Source: Sinorhizobium glycinis
Lineage (GTDB): Bacteria > Pseudomonadota > Alphaproteobacteria > Rhizobiales > Rhizobiaceae
Length of the DNA: 64,000 nt
Assembly: GCF_001651865.1 (NCBI RefSeq)
Contig: NZ_LPUX01000053.1
Location: 62,001-126,000, forward strand
Reading direction: 5' to 3'
The translations under genes and the position numbers were made by a program. Positions 46,917 to 58,663 of this stretch are shown piece by piece. The notes below the pieces were generated by a model, which saw nothing but the letters and a program-made list of their open reading frames with translations, was not told the origin of the DNA and did no database searches. Within the stretch, counting starts at the first letter, position 1. Every line of letters starts with the position of its first letter.

Positions 46917-47305
46917 GACGGGTTCCGGAACTGGTGACTCTCGCACTATCGGTGGATTCGGGCGAAATGACGTTGTGCTGCGACAACCGCCCTCGCCCTG
47001 GGACAGGGCAAAGGTGGAAATTGCCGTATGAAATCTGGCTCTTGAATTCCCAGGGCGCAGCCGATGGGAAGCCTTCGAGTTCAGCGTTCATAGCCGCTTC
47101 GCGCGCGGAAGAAAACCCTGCCTCATCGGGAAGAGAGCACGCCAGACGTGATGCTCCGGCGGAAATACGCTTGAGCCCTGCGTCAAAAGAGCACGGTAGT
47201 AACAGGGCAAGGACCGTTCCTGTCAACCGGAATTTTTTGCCGAACTGTAGCAAAAATGCAAAAAAAACTGATGACATAGCCCAATGTTTGAGCTAGTTTC
47301 GGCTC
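46917..47305. other. Intergenic region upstream of proS
   Basis: About 390 bases with no convincing gene. It must contain the proS promoter on the minus strand and, at its right end, the promoter of the sRNA candidate on the plus strand. Runs of A/T (47229-47270) stand out against the GC-rich surroundings. Confidence 0.4.
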
Positions 47306-47454
47306 ACAAAACAGGCAAGAAGACCAAATTCTTGCCGAATTTCGCGGTCAAGTCTTGGGAGGATAAGATCTTAGGCGCGCTCGTTCGCTGCCGCCGGTAA
47401 CGGTTGAAAGATCACGCGAAACTTGAAAACAAGGCTTTGGCCTTGTTTTTTTTT
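47306..47454 (+). ncRNA. Small RNA candidate between proS and DUF1467 (alpha-r9-like position)
   Basis: A strong terminator closes it: ACAAGGC/GCCTTGT (47429-47446) followed by eight T. Upstream, ATGACA and CTAGTT with 16-17 bases between them form a promoter predicting a start near 47306, giving about 149 nt. There is no reading frame with a ribosome-binding site in the interval. I recall that S. meliloti SmrC9 (family alpha-r9) is about this length and lies beside proS; this is recollection, not a database result. Confidence 0.65.
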
Positions 47455-47614
47455 GCTTTTCTTCCCGAGATCGAAGCGAAGCAGCGGCGAAAGATGTCAA
47501 TTCGTTGACTGTCAAGAGGCTCGGATCGGAGCCGTGTCGCAGAGCCTCCATCGAAAGCCCCCTTCACCTTGCGGCACGTTTCTTGCGTGTGGGAATTTTC
47601 GACGCCGTGAGCGA

Positions 47615-47884
47615 TCAGGCTTCAGGACCGATGAAGCCGAATATCGCATCAAGATCATAGCCGAACTTAACGGACAGGACATACCAACCGAGATGGATCA
47701 GGGCGGCGACGACCGTTGTCATCAGGACCACCCGCAGCCCATGAAAGCGCGCCGGAGCACTCTCGACGCTGCCGGGAACGACGTCGTTCTCCTCGGCCTG
47801 GGTCTTCACACCGAACGGCAGCACGGTGAAAAGCGTGAGCCACCAGATGATGAAAAAGACGGCAAAGGTCGAAAAGGCGGACAT
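47615..47884 (-). CDS. DUF1467 family membrane protein
   Basis: An 89-residue protein with two membrane helices (FAVFFIIWWLTLFTVLPFGV and VVLMTTVVAALIHLGWYVL) and the family motif LPFGVKTQAEENDVVPGS between them. DUF1467 is a small alphaproteobacterial family with no established function. It commonly follows the mce gene, as here, 162 bases downstream of it on the same strand. Confidence 0.85.
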   Translation of the reverse strand: MSAFSTFAVFFIIWWLTLFTVLPFGVKTQAEENDVVPGSVESAPARFHGLRVVLMTTVVAALIHLGWYVLSVKFGYDLDAIFGFIGPEA

Positions 47885-48046
47885 TCAGGTCCCCTGAAGG
47901 AAGGCTTGTTCAGACGGCCCTTTGGCAAGCAGCCCTGCACCTTGTCTTGCACGGATCACAGGGGCTTCCAAAAGAAGCTCCGCAGGCCATCACCTTATAG
48001 CGCTATTGCCATCGATCGCGCAAATGGCTTCCCCCGCGCCCGACTG

Positions 48047-48451
48047 TCACACCTCTTCGAGTTCGATCAGAGTGCCTTGAAAGTCCTTTGGATGAAGGAA
48101 GAGCACCGGCTTGCCGTGGGCGCCGATCTTGGGATTGCCGTCGCCGAGCACACGCGCCCCCGCCTCTCTCAGCCGGTCGCGCGCCGCTATGATGTCCTCC
48201 ACTTCGTAGCAGATGTGATGCATGCCACCTGCCGGGTTCTTCGCGAGAAAAGCGGCGATCGGCGACCGATCGCCGAGCGGCTCCAGCAGTTCGACCTTGG
48301 TGTTGGGAAGCGTGACGAAGACCACCGTCACCCCGTGTTCCGGCAGGGCCTGAGGTTCCGTGACCGCAGCGCCGAGGGTCGTCCGATAGCTTTCCGCGGC
48401 GGAGGCGAGATCTGGCACGGCGATAGCCACATGATTCACTCTTCCGAGCAT
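48047..48451 (-). CDS. mce: Methylmalonyl-CoA epimerase
   Basis: A 134-residue vicinal-oxygen-chelate protein that interconverts (R)- and (S)-methylmalonyl-CoA in propionyl-CoA breakdown. Metal ligands and family blocks are visible: VNHVAIAVPDL (His), EHGVTVVFV, MHHICYEVEDI (His) and GTLIELEEV (Glu). It lies between rnj and the DUF1467 gene, probably in one transcript. Confidence 0.93.
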   Translation of the reverse strand: MLGRVNHVAIAVPDLASAAESYRTTLGAAVTEPQALPEHGVTVVFVTLPNTKVELLEPLGDRSPIAAFLAKNPAGGMHHICYEVEDIIAARDRLREAGARVLGDGNPKIGAHGKPVLFLHPKDFQGTLIELEEV

Positions 48452-48510
48452 CGAACGTCCTCCCAGATCGACGGCTCAACCGGTTTACACCGGCTCACCC
48501 GCCGGACAAA

Positions 48511-50178
48511 TCAGATCTTGGTGACGAAGACCGTGACGATCGGCTTCTTGCCCCAGATCTGGTTGGCCGTGCTGCGCACAGCGCGGCGTACCGCTTCCTG
48601 CAGCATCGCCAGATCCTTGCGCTTGGCGCGCGGGATGCTTTCCACCGCACCGAGGACGGCATCGTAGAGCACGTCGTCCATGTCGTCGCCCTCGTCGTCG
48701 AACTGCGGAAGCCCGATCGGCACGACGTCCGGGTCACCGAGGAAGTCGTAGCGGCTGTCGAGCACGACGTTGACCGAGACGTGGCCCGCAAAGGAGAGCT
48801 TGCGGCGTTCGCCAATGCCCATTTCCTCGAAATCGCCGATCAGCGTCCCGTCCTTGTAGATGCGGCCGTGCGGCGCTTCATCAATGACCTGCGCCGGTCC
48901 AGGCGCCAAGCGCAGCATCTCGCCATTGCGCAGCCGCGGGACGCTCGCAATGCCCGAGTGCAGCGCAAGCTCGGCATGCGCTGTCAGATGCGCTGCCTCG
49001 CCATGCACCGGCACGACGATCTCAGGCTTCAGCCATTGATACATCTGCTGCAGCTCGTTGCGGCGCGGATGGCCGGACACATGCACCAGCGCCTCGCTGT
49101 CGGTGACGATATGGATGCCCTGCTCGATCAGGCCGTTCTTGATATCGTTGATCGCCTTTTCATTGCCGGGGATGGTCCGCGACGAGAAGACGATGGTATC
49201 CCCGGCCGAAAACGCCACGTTGCGCATCTCGTCCCGGGAGATCTTTGCAAGGGCGGCACGCGGCTCGCCCTGACTTCCCGTCAGGATGACGACCACCTTG
49301 TCGCGCGGGATATAGCCGAATTCATCCTCCGCCAGGAACGGCTTCAGCCCCTCCATGATGCCGAGATCCTTCGCGACGTCGACGACGCGCTTCATCGAAC
49401 TGCCGAGCAGCAGCACTTCGCGGCCCGCCGCCTCCGCGGCTTCGGCGACCGAGCGGATGCGGCCGACATTCGACGAAAAGGTGGTGATGCCGACGCGCCC
49501 CTCGGCATTGGCGATGATCTTCGCCAGGCTTTCCGATACCTCGCGCTCCGACGGCGAAACGCCGTCACGCAGCGCATTGGTCGAGTCGCAGACGAGCGCC
49601 AGCACGCCCTCTTCGCCGACCTGACGAAACCGCGCTTCATTGGTGATCGGGCCGAGCGAAGGTTCGAGGTCGATTTTCCAGTCGCCCGTATGCACGACGG
49701 CGCCCAGCGGCGTTCGGATCACCAACGACATCGGCTCGGGAATAGAATGGTTGACGCCGACAGCCTCGATGCTGAAGGGGCCGACGTTAATGCGGTCGCC
49801 CGCCTTGAAGACAGTCACCGGAATTTCGCCGCGGCTCTTTTCGAAGTCGCGCTTCGCCTCCAGCATGCCGGCGGTAAACGGCGAAGCATAGACCGGAACG
49901 TTCAGCCCCGGCCAAAGATCATTCAGCGCGCCGTAGTGATCCTCGTGGGCGTGCGTGATGATGATCGCCTTGAGATTGCGACGCTCCTCGGCGAGAAAGG
50001 AGATGTCGGGCAGGACGAGTTCCACGCCGGGCAGTTCCGGCCCGGGGAAGGTCACGCCGCAATCGACCATGATCCATTGGCGGCTGCCGGGCCTGCCATA
50101 GCCATAAAGGCCGAGGTTCATGCCGATCTCGCCAACGCCGCCGAGCGGCAAGAACACCAATTCTTCTTCCTGCGCCAT
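48511..50178 (-). CDS. rnj: Ribonuclease J
   Basis: A 555-residue metallo-beta-lactamase/beta-CASP nuclease with both endonuclease and 5'-3' exonuclease activity. The metal site is THAHEDHYGAL (HxHxDH), with a later VHTGDWKID and the beta-CASP blocks LLLGSSMKRV, LTGSQGEPRAAL, SRTIPGNEKAI and HVSGHPRRNE. Rhizobia carry RNase J together with RNase E, whose gene starts this window. It follows birA by 23 bases. Confidence 0.95.
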   Translation of the reverse strand: MAQEEELVFLPLGGVGEIGMNLGLYGYGRPGSRQWIMVDCGVTFPGPELPGVELVLPDISFLAEERRNLKAIIITHAHEDHYGALNDLWPGLNVPVYASPFTAGMLEAKRDFEKSRGEIPVTVFKAGDRINVGPFSIEAVGVNHSIPEPMSLVIRTPLGAVVHTGDWKIDLEPSLGPITNEARFRQVGEEGVLALVCDSTNALRDGVSPSEREVSESLAKIIANAEGRVGITTFSSNVGRIRSVAEAAEAAGREVLLLGSSMKRVVDVAKDLGIMEGLKPFLAEDEFGYIPRDKVVVILTGSQGEPRAALAKISRDEMRNVAFSAGDTIVFSSRTIPGNEKAINDIKNGLIEQGIHIVTDSEALVHVSGHPRRNELQQMYQWLKPEIVVPVHGEAAHLTAHAELALHSGIASVPRLRNGEMLRLAPGPAQVIDEAPHGRIYKDGTLIGDFEEMGIGERRKLSFAGHVSVNVVLDSRYDFLGDPDVVPIGLPQFDDEGDDMDDVLYDAVLGAVESIPRAKRKDLAMLQEAVRRAVRSTANQIWGKKPIVTVFVTKI

Positions 50179-50201
50179 CTGCGCTGCGCCTCTATTCTTG
50201 T

Positions 50202-50969
50202 TTATCCGAGAAATACGTCGCCCGCCGCGATTGCCAGCGGTGCGCCGGAGCCAGTGTCGAGCAGCAGCCGACCGTCGGCGTCGATGCCGACGAAACGGCC
50301 GGCAAGCGACCGGTCCGGCAGATTAACGGTAATGGCCTCGCCAATGCCCCCCGCGGCAGCCCGCCACTGATCGATGATCAAGGCGATGCCGGCGCCGCGG
50401 TCCCACACGGAAAGCGCTTCCGCCATGGTCACGAACAGGTGGGCGAACAGCTCCTCGGCCGAGATCGTCGCACCCTCCTGCCGAAGCGAAGTCACGGGGT
50501 AGAGCCCCGTTTCCGGCATGGCCGCGACGTTCACGCCGCAGCCGATCACCAGCGCATGACGGCCGTCTGGAAGGCCTTCGGCTTCGAGCAGGATGCCGCA
50601 GGTTTTCCGGCCGTCGACGAGGATGTCGTTCGGCCACTTGATCGCCACCTCCGGGGAGCCCGGAGGCATGACCCTGCGAATAGCCCGATGCACCGCAACG
50701 GCTGCCGCGAGCGGCAGTGAATGCAGGTGCTGCACCGGCGCTGGGTCGATCAGCAGCAAGGATGCATAGAGATTGCCCGGCTCGGAAAACCACTCGCGGC
50801 CGCGCCGGCCGCGCCCGCCGGTCTGGCGCGCAGCGGTGATCCAGAGATTGCCGGGATCACCCTCACGCGCCCTCGCAAGGCATTCGTTGTTCGTCGAGAC
50901 AGTTTCGGCAAGCGCTATATGCCGGAAATCGTCAGGGGAAATCCGGCCGCTGCCCTGCCCGCCGCTCAA
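50202..50969 (-). CDS. birA: Biotin-protein ligase
   Basis: A 255-residue enzyme that attaches biotin to AccB and other carboxylases. The biotin site [13 protein letters not shown], the ATP loop [18 protein letters not shown] and [19 protein letters not shown] are clear. The N-terminal DNA-binding domain of E. coli BirA is absent, so this is not a repressor. No ATG is available; the TTG overlapping the nuoN stop (TTGA) best fits the homology. Translation is thus coupled to nuoN. Confidence 0.9.
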   Translation of the reverse strand: MSGGQGSGRISPDDFRHIALAETVSTNNECLARAREGDPGNLWITAARQTGGRGRRGREWFSEPGNLYASLLLIDPAPVQHLHSLPLAAAVAVHRAIRRVMPPGSPEVAIKWPNDILVDGRKTCGILLEAEGLPDGRHALVIGCGVNVAAMPETGLYPVTSLRQEGATISAEELFAHLFVTMAEALSVWDRGAGIALIIDQWRAAAGGIGEAITVNLPDRSLAGRFVGIDADGRLLLDTGSGAPLAIAAGDVFLG

Positions 50970-52408
50970 AAGAATGTCCGTGCCGCGACTTCTGCGGCAT
51001 TTCCGAGCAGGCCGCCGATCAGCACGTAACCGAGCACGAACAGGCCGGAAAGTCCGTAGACCAGCCGCAATTCGCCCGCCGAGCGGGCAAATTCGCCCTT
51101 CGCCTCGTCGAACCACATGACCTTGATGACCCGCAGGTAATAGTATGCGCCGACGACGGAAGCGAGCACGCCGATAATCGCCAGCCCGTAGAGCTGAGCT
51201 TCGATCGCAGCAACAAACACGAAGTACTTCGCGAAGAAGCCGGCGAGCGGCGGGATGCCGGCGAGGGAAAACATCAGGATCGTCAGCACCGTCGCCATGA
51301 ACGGATTGGTCTGCGACAGACCGGCAAGGTCGTCAATCCCTTCGACATGCTCGCCGTCCCTGCGGCGCATGGCGAGAATGCAGGCGAAGGTGCCGAGCGT
51401 CATCACCATGTAGATCAGCATGTAGAGAATGACGCCGCGCACGCCGGCCATCGATCCGGCGGCCAGACCGACGAGCGCATAGCCCATGTGACCGATCGAG
51501 GAATAGGCCATCAGCCGCTTGATGTTGCGCTGGCCGATCGCGGCAAAGGAGCCGAGCAGCATCGAGGCGATGGAAATGAAGACGACGATCTGCTGCCAGT
51601 CGGCGACGACCGGCTCGAAGGCTTCGATGACGATGCGGACGAGCATCGCCATGGCCGCCACCTTCGGCGCACCCGCAAAGAAGGCCGTCACCGGTGTCGG
51701 CGCACCTTCATAGACATCCGGCGTCCACATATGGAACGGAACGGCCGAGATCTTGAAGGCAAGGCCGGCGAGGATGAACACCAGACCGAAGACCAGGCCG
51801 AGGGAGCGGCCTTCCGCAGTCAGGGCCGCGGCAATCTCGTCGAAACCGGTATGGCCGGTGAAGCCATAGACGAGCGACATGCCGTAGAGCAGCATGCCCG
51901 AGGACAGGGCGCCAAGAACGAAATATTTGAGCCCCGCTTCCGTGGACCGCACGCTGTCGCGATTGATCGCCGCCACGACATAGAGCGCCAGCGACTGCAG
52001 CTCAAGCGACAGATAGAGCGAGATCAGGTCATTGGCCGAGATCATCAGCAGCATGCCGAGGGTCGCAAGCAGCAGAAGCACCGGGAACTCGAAGCGGTCG
52101 ATCTGCGCCGCACGGGCCTGACCGACTGTCATGATCATGACGGTGACCGAGCCGATCAGCGCCAGAACCTTCATGAACTTCGCGAAGGGATCCGAAAGGA
52201 AGGCGCCGGCATAGGCCTCGCCGTCACCCGTATTCAGGACGAGCCACAGCCCGGCGACAACGAGCACCGCGACGGAGAGCCCGGTCACGACCGGCGCCGC
52301 GCGCTCGCTCGAATAGACGCCGACCATCAGCAGCACCAGCGCGCCGACTGCCAGGATCAGCTCGGGGGCGGAGAGTTGCAGGCTTGCAAAAAGGGTTTCA
52401 GCAGTCAT
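50966..52408 (-). CDS. nuoN: NADH-quinone oxidoreductase subunit N
   Basis: A 480-residue antiporter-like subunit of complex I with about 14 membrane helices. Conserved charged residues of the proton path lie in [11 protein letters not shown] (Glu) and [24 protein letters not shown] (Lys). It is the last nuo gene of the operon. ATG at 52408 is taken; a TTG two codons before it is possible. Confidence 0.97.
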   Translation of the reverse strand: MTAETLFASLQLSAPELILAVGALVLLMVGVYSSERAAPVVTGLSVAVLVVAGLWLVLNTGDGEAYAGAFLSDPFAKFMKVLALIGSVTVMIMTVGQARAAQIDRFEFPVLLLLATLGMLLMISANDLISLYLSLELQSLALYVVAAINRDSVRSTEAGLKYFVLGALSSGMLLYGMSLVYGFTGHTGFDEIAAALTAEGRSLGLVFGLVFILAGLAFKISAVPFHMWTPDVYEGAPTPVTAFFAGAPKVAAMAMLVRIVIEAFEPVVADWQQIVVFISIASMLLGSFAAIGQRNIKRLMAYSSIGHMGYALVGLAAGSMAGVRGVILYMLIYMVMTLGTFACILAMRRRDGEHVEGIDDLAGLSQTNPFMATVLTILMFSLAGIPPLAGFFAKYFVFVAAIEAQLYGLAIIGVLASVVGAYYYLRVIKVMWFDEAKGEFARSAGELRLVYGLSGLFVLGYVLIGGLLGNAAEVAARTFF

Positions 52409-52427
52409 GTCCAATCACGTCCTGTGG

Positions 52428-53939
52428 TCATTGCACCGAAAGCGCAACGTCTTGCGCTGCCTGCAGGGCTGCGGCGTAGTTGTTGACGAGCAGATCCACG
52501 GAGGCCGCCGTCGCGTCGAAGACCGGCGCCGGGTAGACACCGAAGAAGATGGTCAGGATCACCAACGGATAGAGGATGACCTTCTCGCGGGTCGAAAGGT
52601 CGAGCATGGCCTTCAGGCTCTCCTTCTCCAGCGCGCCGAAGATCACTCGGCGATAGAGCCAGAGCGCATAGGCGGCCGACAGGATGACGCCGCTGGTCGC
52701 AAAGAGCGCAACCCAGGTGTTGGCGCGGAAGGCGCCGACCAGCGTCAAAACTTCGCCGACGAAACCCGAAGTGCCCGGGAGCCCGACATTTGCCATGGTG
52801 AAGACCATGAAGGCCACGGCGTATTTCGGCATGTTGTTGACGAGGCCGCCATAGGCGGAGATTTCGCGCGTGTGCAGCCGGTCATAGACGACGCCGACGC
52901 AAAGGAAGAGCGCGCCCGAGACAATGCCGTGCGAGAGCATCTGGAAGATCGCGCCCTGCACCCCTTGGATGTTGGCTGCAAAGGTCCCCATCGTCACATA
53001 GCCCATGTGGGCAACCGACGAATAGGCGATCAGCTTCTTGATGTCGGTCTGCATCATCGCCACCAGCGAGGTGTAGATGATCGCGATGATCGACAGCGTA
53101 TAGACGAGCGGGGCGAAATAATCGGACGCCAGCGGGAACATTGGCAGCGAGAAGCGCAGGAAGCCGTAGCCGCCGAGCTTCAGGAGAATGCCGGCCAGGA
53201 TGACCGAGCCCGCCGTCGGCGCCTGGACGTGCGCATCGGGAAGCCAGGTATGGACCGGCCACATCGGCATCTTCACGGCAAAGGACGCGAAGAAGGCTAG
53301 CCACAGCCAGGTCTGCATCTGGCGCGGGAAATCATACTTCAGCAGTTCGGTGATGTCGGTGGTGCCGGCCTGCCAGTACATCGCCATGATGGCGAGCAGC
53401 ATCAGCACCGAGCCGAGCAGCGTGTAGAGGAAGAACTTGTAGCTCGCATAGACGCGGTCGCGGCCGCCCCAGACGCCGATGATGATGAACATCGGGATGA
53501 GGCCCGCCTCGAAGAAGACGTAGAAGAGCACGATGTCGAGCGAGACGAAGACGCCGAGCATCAGCGTTTCCAGCAGCAGAAACGCGATCATGTATTCCTT
53601 CAGGCGCTTCTCGATCGTGACCCAACTCGCCAGCACGCAGAACGGCATCAGGAACGCCGTCAGCGGCAGGAACAGGACCGAAATGCCGTCGATGGCGAGA
53701 TGATAGGAGATGCCGGTGCCGAGCCACTCATGCTTCTCGACCATCTGGAAGCCGGGGTTCGAGCTGTCGAACTGGTACCAGACATAGAGCGACAGGCCGA
53801 AAACGACGATCGTCGTGAACAGCGAGATGTTCAGGATGTTGCGGCGGCCGGCTGCGCTGTCTTCCCTCATCAGCAGGAGAAGCAGGGCGCCGGCGAGCGG
53901 CAGGAAGGTGACCGCGGAAAGTAAGGGCCAATCGGTCAT
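52428..53939 (-). CDS. nuoM: NADH-quinone oxidoreductase subunit M
   Basis: A 503-residue antiporter-like complex I subunit. Key blocks are [21 protein letters not shown] (Glu of the proton channel), [20 protein letters not shown] (Lys) and [11 protein letters not shown]. The start MTDWPLLSA overlaps the nuoL stop by one base. Confidence 0.98.
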   Translation of the reverse strand: MTDWPLLSAVTFLPLAGALLLLLMREDSAAGRRNILNISLFTTIVVFGLSLYVWYQFDSSNPGFQMVEKHEWLGTGISYHLAIDGISVLFLPLTAFLMPFCVLASWVTIEKRLKEYMIAFLLLETLMLGVFVSLDIVLFYVFFEAGLIPMFIIIGVWGGRDRVYASYKFFLYTLLGSVLMLLAIMAMYWQAGTTDITELLKYDFPRQMQTWLWLAFFASFAVKMPMWPVHTWLPDAHVQAPTAGSVILAGILLKLGGYGFLRFSLPMFPLASDYFAPLVYTLSIIAIIYTSLVAMMQTDIKKLIAYSSVAHMGYVTMGTFAANIQGVQGAIFQMLSHGIVSGALFLCVGVVYDRLHTREISAYGGLVNNMPKYAVAFMVFTMANVGLPGTSGFVGEVLTLVGAFRANTWVALFATSGVILSAAYALWLYRRVIFGALEKESLKAMLDLSTREKVILYPLVILTIFFGVYPAPVFDATAASVDLLVNNYAAALQAAQDVALSVQ

Positions 53940-55933
53940 CAGAAGGAACTCCCGAGCATCATCCATGTAACGAGCGCTGCGATGCCGATCAGCATGGCGA
54001 ACGCGTAGTGATAGAGGTATCCGGTCTGCAGCCGGACGACGCGGTCGGTCACGTCGAGAACGCGGGCCGCCACCCCGTTCGGCCCGAAGCCGTCGATGAC
54101 GCGGCCGTCACCCTCCTTCCAGAGGAAGGTGCCGAGACGCTTGGCGGTACGGACGAAGAGGAAATCGTAGAGCTCGTCGAAATACCACTTGTTGAGCAGG
54201 AATTGGTAGAGACCGCGATGCTGATCTGCCAGATACTTCGGCAGCTCCGGCCGGCTGATATACATGTACCAGGCCGTGAAGAGGCCGAGCGCCATGGCGC
54301 AGAACGGGCTCCATTTCACCCACAGCGGCACATGGTGGAATTCCTCGAGGATCTCGTTCTCGGCCGAGGTGAACAGCGCACCCTTCCAGAATTCGACGTA
54401 GTGATGGCCGAAGAAGTAGTCGTGGAACAGGAAGCCTGCGACGAGCGCGCCGAGGGCGAGGGTATAGAGCGGCACCAGCATGACCTGGGGCGACTCGTGG
54501 ACGTGATGCATGACCTCGTGGGAGGCGCGCGGCGTACCGTGGAAGGTCATGAACGTCAGGCGCCAGGAATAGAAGCTGGTGAACAGTGCGGCGATCACCA
54601 GCAGCGTGAAGGCAATGCCCGAAACGATGCTGTGCGACGCGAAGGTGGATTCGATGATCGCATCCTTCGAGAAGAAGCCCGCCGTTCCGAAGAGCGTTCC
54701 CGGAATGCCGACGCCGGTCAGCGCAATCGTGCCGATGAACATCATCCAGTAGGTGACGGGAATGTGCGTGCGCAGGCCGCCCATGTAGCGCATGTCCTGC
54801 TCGCCGTCGACGGCGTGAATCACCGAGCCGGCACCAAGGAACAAGAGCGCCTTGAAGAAGGCGTGCGTGAACAGGTGGAAGATCGCAGCGCCGTAAGCGC
54901 CGACGCCGAGTGCCACGAACATGTAGCCGAGCTGTGAACAGGTCGAATAGGCGATGACGCGCTTGATGTCGTTCTGCACGAGACCGACCGTCGCGGCGAA
55001 GAAGGCGGTGATCGCACCAATCAGGGTGACGACCGTCAGCGCATCCGGCGACAGCTCGAAGAGCGGCGACATGCGGGCAACGAGGAAGACGCCGGCGGTC
55101 ACCATGGTCGCGGCATGGATGAGGGCCGAAACCGGCGTCGGGCCTTCCATGGCGTCCGGCAGCCAGGTGTGCAGCAGGAACTGGGCCGACTTGCCCATCG
55201 CGCCCATGAAGAGCAGCAGGCAGGTCGCCGTCAGAGCATCGGCCTTGTCGAGGTGCATGCCGAAGAGCGTGATCACGGCCTCCCCTGCCTCGGCACCTTC
55301 AGCCGGCAGATAGCTCTGGGCGGCGGCGAAGACCGTTTCGAGATTGATCGAGCCGAAGAGAACGAAGACTGAGAAGATGCCGAGCGAGAAGCCGAAGTCG
55401 CCGACGCGGTTGACGATGAAGGCCTTGATCGCCGCGGCATTGGCCGAGGGCTTCTTGTACCAGAAGCCGATCAGCAGGTACGACGCCAGGCCCACGCCTT
55501 CCCAGCCGAAGAACATCTGCAACAGGTTGTCCGACGTAATCAGCATCAGCATCGCGAAAGTGAAGAGCGACAGATAGCCGAAGAAGCGCGGACGGTGCGG
55601 ATCGTGGTGCATGTAGCCGATCGAATAGATATGCACCAGCGTCGAAACCGTGTTGACGACCACGAACATGACGGCCGTCAGCGTGTCGACGCGGAATGCC
55701 CATTCGACGTCGAAGCTGCCCGACTGGATCCAGCGCAGCACCGAGACCTTGATCATCTCTTCATGACCGAGGGCGACGTCGAAGAAGACAAACCAGGAGA
55801 GCGCCAGCGCGATCAGCATCAGGCCGCTGGTCACATATTCGGATGCCTTGGCGCCGATCTGCGTGCCGAGAAGGCCGGCGATCAGAAAGCCGATCAGAGG
55901 CAGAAAGGCGATAGCCTTGATAATGGTGTCCAT
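53939..55933 (-). CDS. nuoL: NADH-quinone oxidoreductase subunit L
   Basis: The 664-residue largest antiporter-like subunit, with the long lateral helix at its C-terminal end (from about residue 520). Conserved blocks are [54 protein letters not shown] and [10 protein letters not shown]. It lies seven bases after nuoK. Confidence 0.98.
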   Translation of the reverse strand: MDTIIKAIAFLPLIGFLIAGLLGTQIGAKASEYVTSGLMLIALALSWFVFFDVALGHEEMIKVSVLRWIQSGSFDVEWAFRVDTLTAVMFVVVNTVSTLVHIYSIGYMHHDPHRPRFFGYLSLFTFAMLMLITSDNLLQMFFGWEGVGLASYLLIGFWYKKPSANAAAIKAFIVNRVGDFGFSLGIFSVFVLFGSINLETVFAAAQSYLPAEGAEAGEAVITLFGMHLDKADALTATCLLLFMGAMGKSAQFLLHTWLPDAMEGPTPVSALIHAATMVTAGVFLVARMSPLFELSPDALTVVTLIGAITAFFAATVGLVQNDIKRVIAYSTCSQLGYMFVALGVGAYGAAIFHLFTHAFFKALLFLGAGSVIHAVDGEQDMRYMGGLRTHIPVTYWMMFIGTIALTGVGIPGTLFGTAGFFSKDAIIESTFASHSIVSGIAFTLLVIAALFTSFYSWRLTFMTFHGTPRASHEVMHHVHESPQVMLVPLYTLALGALVAGFLFHDYFFGHHYVEFWKGALFTSAENEILEEFHHVPLWVKWSPFCAMALGLFTAWYMYISRPELPKYLADQHRGLYQFLLNKWYFDELYDFLFVRTAKRLGTFLWKEGDGRVIDGFGPNGVAARVLDVTDRVVRLQTGYLYHYAFAMLIGIAALVTWMMLGSSF

Positions 55934-55940
55934 GGCCCTG

Positions 55941-56249
55941 TCAGCCCTTCATCATGTTGACGTCTTCGACGGCGATCGAGCCGCGGTTGCGGTAGAAGAC
56001 GACGAGAATTGCGAGTCCGATTGCGGCTTCGGCGGCCGCGACGGTCAGAATGAACAGCGCGAAGACCTGGCCGGTGATGTCGTTCAGGAAAGCCGAGAAG
56101 GCCACCATGTTGATGTTGACCGCGAGCAGGATGAGCTCCACCGACATCAGGATGATGATGACGTTCTTCCGGTTGAGGAAGATGCCGAAGACGCCGAGCG
56201 TAAAGAGAATGGCGCTGACGGTGAGATAGTGGGAAATTCCGATTTCCAT
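55941..56249 (-). CDS. nuoK: NADH-quinone oxidoreductase subunit K
   Basis: A 102-residue, three-helix membrane subunit. The two conserved membrane Glu residues are visible in [11 protein letters not shown] and [11 protein letters not shown]. It is 29 bases from nuoJ. Confidence 0.97.
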   Translation of the reverse strand: MEIGISHYLTVSAILFTLGVFGIFLNRKNVIIILMSVELILLAVNINMVAFSAFLNDITGQVFALFILTVAAAEAAIGLAILVVFYRNRGSIAVEDVNMMKG

Positions 56250-56278
56250 AAGTCTGATCCCTCGACCTCGCGTCCCGA

Positions 56279-56893
56279 TTAAAGGCCCTGCCCCGGCTTG
56301 ACCGTGACCACCTCGACGGCGGTCTCGGGCGAGCGGGCAACCTGGCGCGGAATGCTCTGGCGCTTGATGTTTTCACGATGACGCAGGGTGAGCACGATGG
56401 CGCCGATCATGGCGACGAGCAGCACCAGCCCGGCGATCTGGAAGAAGTAGACGTAATGGGTGTAGAGCACGTCGCCGAGCGCGGCGGTATTGGTCCGCTC
56501 GGTGACGGCTGGGATCGGCATGGCGATGCCCTTGGCGATCTCCGGCGAGAAGGTCGAACCGCCGACGACGATGATGAGCTCGGCGGCGAGGATCAGACCG
56601 ATCAACGCACCGACCGGCGCGTATTCAAGCACACCGGCGCGCAGTTCGGCGAAGTCGATGTCGAGCATCATGACCACGAAAAGGAAGAGAACCGCGACGG
56701 CGCCGACGTAGACGACCAGCAGGATCATCGCCAGGAACTCGGCGCCCGTCAGCAGGAACAGCCCCGCCGCGTTGAAGAAGGTCAGGATCAGGAACAGAAC
56801 CGAATAGACCGGGTTCTTGGCCGCGATGACCATGAATGCCGACGCCACCGCGATGAAGGCGAAGAGATAGAAAAAAAGAGCCTGCAGACCCAT
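56279..56893 (-). CDS. nuoJ: NADH-quinone oxidoreductase subunit J
   Basis: A 204-residue membrane subunit with five helices; [22 protein letters not shown] and [18 protein letters not shown] (the helix with a pi-bulge in complex I) are the family signatures. A 150-bp gap with two hairpins separates it from nuoI. Confidence 0.96.
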   Translation of the reverse strand: MGLQALFFYLFAFIAVASAFMVIAAKNPVYSVLFLILTFFNAAGLFLLTGAEFLAMILLVVYVGAVAVLFLFVVMMLDIDFAELRAGVLEYAPVGALIGLILAAELIIVVGGSTFSPEIAKGIAMPIPAVTERTNTAALGDVLYTHYVYFFQIAGLVLLVAMIGAIVLTLRHRENIKRQSIPRQVARSPETAVEVVTVKPGQGL

Positions 56894-56955
56894 GATCGGT
56901 GCCTTTTTCGTCTTGCTCGGCGTGAAGGCGCACCGCCCTCACTCCATGAGGCAAA

Positions 56956-57017
56956 GCCGGACAACCGTCCGGCCAGTGCCCAAACCCGTTCCGCATGCAC
57001 CCTCTGTTACGAGAGGG
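56956..57017 (-). repeat. Two hairpins in the nuoI-nuoJ gap
   Basis: GCCGGAC/GTCCGGC (56956-56973, loop AACC) and CCCTCT/AGAGGG (57000-57017). Neither has a T-run on the minus strand. They may protect an mRNA end or set different levels for nuoI and nuoJ. Confidence 0.45.
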
Positions 57018-57043
57018 ACGATGCTGCGTTTACGCAGATGGTC

Positions 57044-57538
57044 TCAGCGATAGGGCGAGTCCATTGCAATGTTGCGCGCGATTTCCCGCTCCCACCGGTC
57101 ACCGTTGGCGAGCAGCTTTTCCTTGTCGTAGTAGAGCTCTTCGCGCGTCTCGGTGGCGAACTCGAAGTTCGGCCCTTCGACGATGGCGTCGACCGGACAG
57201 GCTTCCTGGCAGAAACCACAATAGATGCACTTCACCATGTCGATGTCGTAGCGCACCGTGCGGCGGGTGCCGTCGTTGCGGCGCGGGCCGGCCTCGATGG
57301 TGATGGCCTGGGCAGGACAGATCGCCTCGCAGAGCTTGCAGGCTATGCAACGCTCTTCGCCGTTCGGATAACGGCGCAGCGCATGCTCGCCGCGGAAACG
57401 CGGGCTGACCGGACCCTTTTCGAAGGGATAGTTCAGTGTCGCCTTCGGCCGGAAGAAATAGCGCATCGACAGAAGGAATGCGCCGACGAACTCCTTGAGG
57501 AACAGCGAGCTGACGGCTTGCGAAAGACCGGCCATCAT
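57044..57538 (-). CDS. nuoI: NADH-quinone oxidoreductase subunit I
   Basis: A 164-residue iron-sulfur subunit that carries clusters N6a and N6b. The two ferredoxin motifs are [12 protein letters not shown] and [12 protein letters not shown] (about residues 64-75 and 103-114), each followed by the fourth Cys in the partner motif. The N-terminal helix docks on the membrane arm. Confidence 0.98.
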   Translation of the reverse strand: MMAGLSQAVSSLFLKEFVGAFLLSMRYFFRPKATLNYPFEKGPVSPRFRGEHALRRYPNGEERCIACKLCEAICPAQAITIEAGPRRNDGTRRTVRYDIDMVKCIYCGFCQEACPVDAIVEGPNFEFATETREELYYDKEKLLANGDRWEREIARNIAMDSPYR

Positions 57539-57599
57539 TAACCTCCAATTTTGCCGGCCTGGGAGAAGCCGGCGGTATGCAGCGAAGCTCGGGCGGCCA

Positions 57600-58643
57600 T
57601 CATGCCCATCCCATCAGCTTCAGAACGAATGCGACGATGACGACCATCGCCAGCGACAGCGGCAGGAAGACCTTCCAGCCGAGACGCATCAACTGGTCGT
57701 AGCGGTAGCGCGGGACGAAGGCCTTCACCATCGCGAACATGAAGAACACGAACGAGGCCTTCAGAACGAACCAGATGATGCCCGGCACCCAGTTCAGGAT
57801 CCAGATGTCGACGGGCGGCAGCCAGCCGCCGAGGAACAGGATCGTCGTCAGCGCGCACATCAGGCAGATCGCCGCGTATTCGCCGAGCATGAACATCATG
57901 TACGGGGTCGAGCCGTATTCGACCATGAAGCCGGCAACGAGTTCGGATTCGGCTTCGGGCAGGTCGAAGGGCGGGCGGTTCGTCTCGGCGAGCGCCGAAA
58001 TGAAGAACACGATGAACATCGGGAACAGCGACAGCCAATGCCAGTCGAGGAAGGAGGCCGGCAGGCCGATCATCGTTCCAAGGCCGTCCGACTGCGCATT
58101 GACGATGTCGGTCAGGTTGAGCGAGCCGACGCAGAGCAGCACGGTGACGATGACGAAGCCGATCGAGACTTCATAGGAGACCATCTGCGCGGCGGAGCGC
58201 AGCGCGCCAAGGAACGGATATTTCGAGTTCGAGGCCCAGCCGCCCATGATGATGCCATAAACCTCGAGAGAAGATATGGCGAAGACGAAGAGGATGCCGA
58301 CGTTGATGTTCGCGATTACCCAGTTGGCATTGAGCGGAATGACGGCCCAGGCAGCGAGCGCCAGCGTCACCGAGACGAGCGGCGCGAGCAGGAAGATCGT
58401 CTTGTTGGCGCCGGCCGGAATGACCGGCTCCTTGAAGACGAATTTCAGCAGGTCGGCAAAGGACTGGAACAGCCCCCAGGGGCCGACGACGTTCGGGCCG
58501 CGGCGAAGCTGCACGGCTGCCCAGATCTTACGGTCTGCGAGCAGGATGTAGGCGATGAAGACCAGCAGCGCGACCAGAAGCAGCAGCGACTGGCCGATGA
58601 TGATGGCCGTGGGCCAGACGTAGCTCGAAATGAAAGCGTCCAT
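57600..58643 (-). CDS. nuoH: NADH-quinone oxidoreductase subunit H
   Basis: A 347-residue membrane subunit at the quinone site, with eight helices. Signatures are [27 protein letters not shown] and [29 protein letters not shown], which lines the quinone and proton entry path. Confidence 0.98.
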   Translation of the reverse strand: MDAFISSYVWPTAIIIGQSLLLLVALLVFIAYILLADRKIWAAVQLRRGPNVVGPWGLFQSFADLLKFVFKEPVIPAGANKTIFLLAPLVSVTLALAAWAVIPLNANWVIANINVGILFVFAISSLEVYGIIMGGWASNSKYPFLGALRSAAQMVSYEVSIGFVIVTVLLCVGSLNLTDIVNAQSDGLGTMIGLPASFLDWHWLSLFPMFIVFFISALAETNRPPFDLPEAESELVAGFMVEYGSTPYMMFMLGEYAAICLMCALTTILFLGGWLPPVDIWILNWVPGIIWFVLKASFVFFMFAMVKAFVPRYRYDQLMRLGWKVFLPLSLAMVVIVAFVLKLMGWA

Positions 58644-58663
58644 GATGCTCTAGTCCCTCGCGC

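Noticed and set aside
46917-47305. Short frames upstream of proS as possible genes
   Set aside because: They overlap shadow frames of proS, are Arg/Ser-rich and lack ribosome-binding sites and hydrophobic or domain features.
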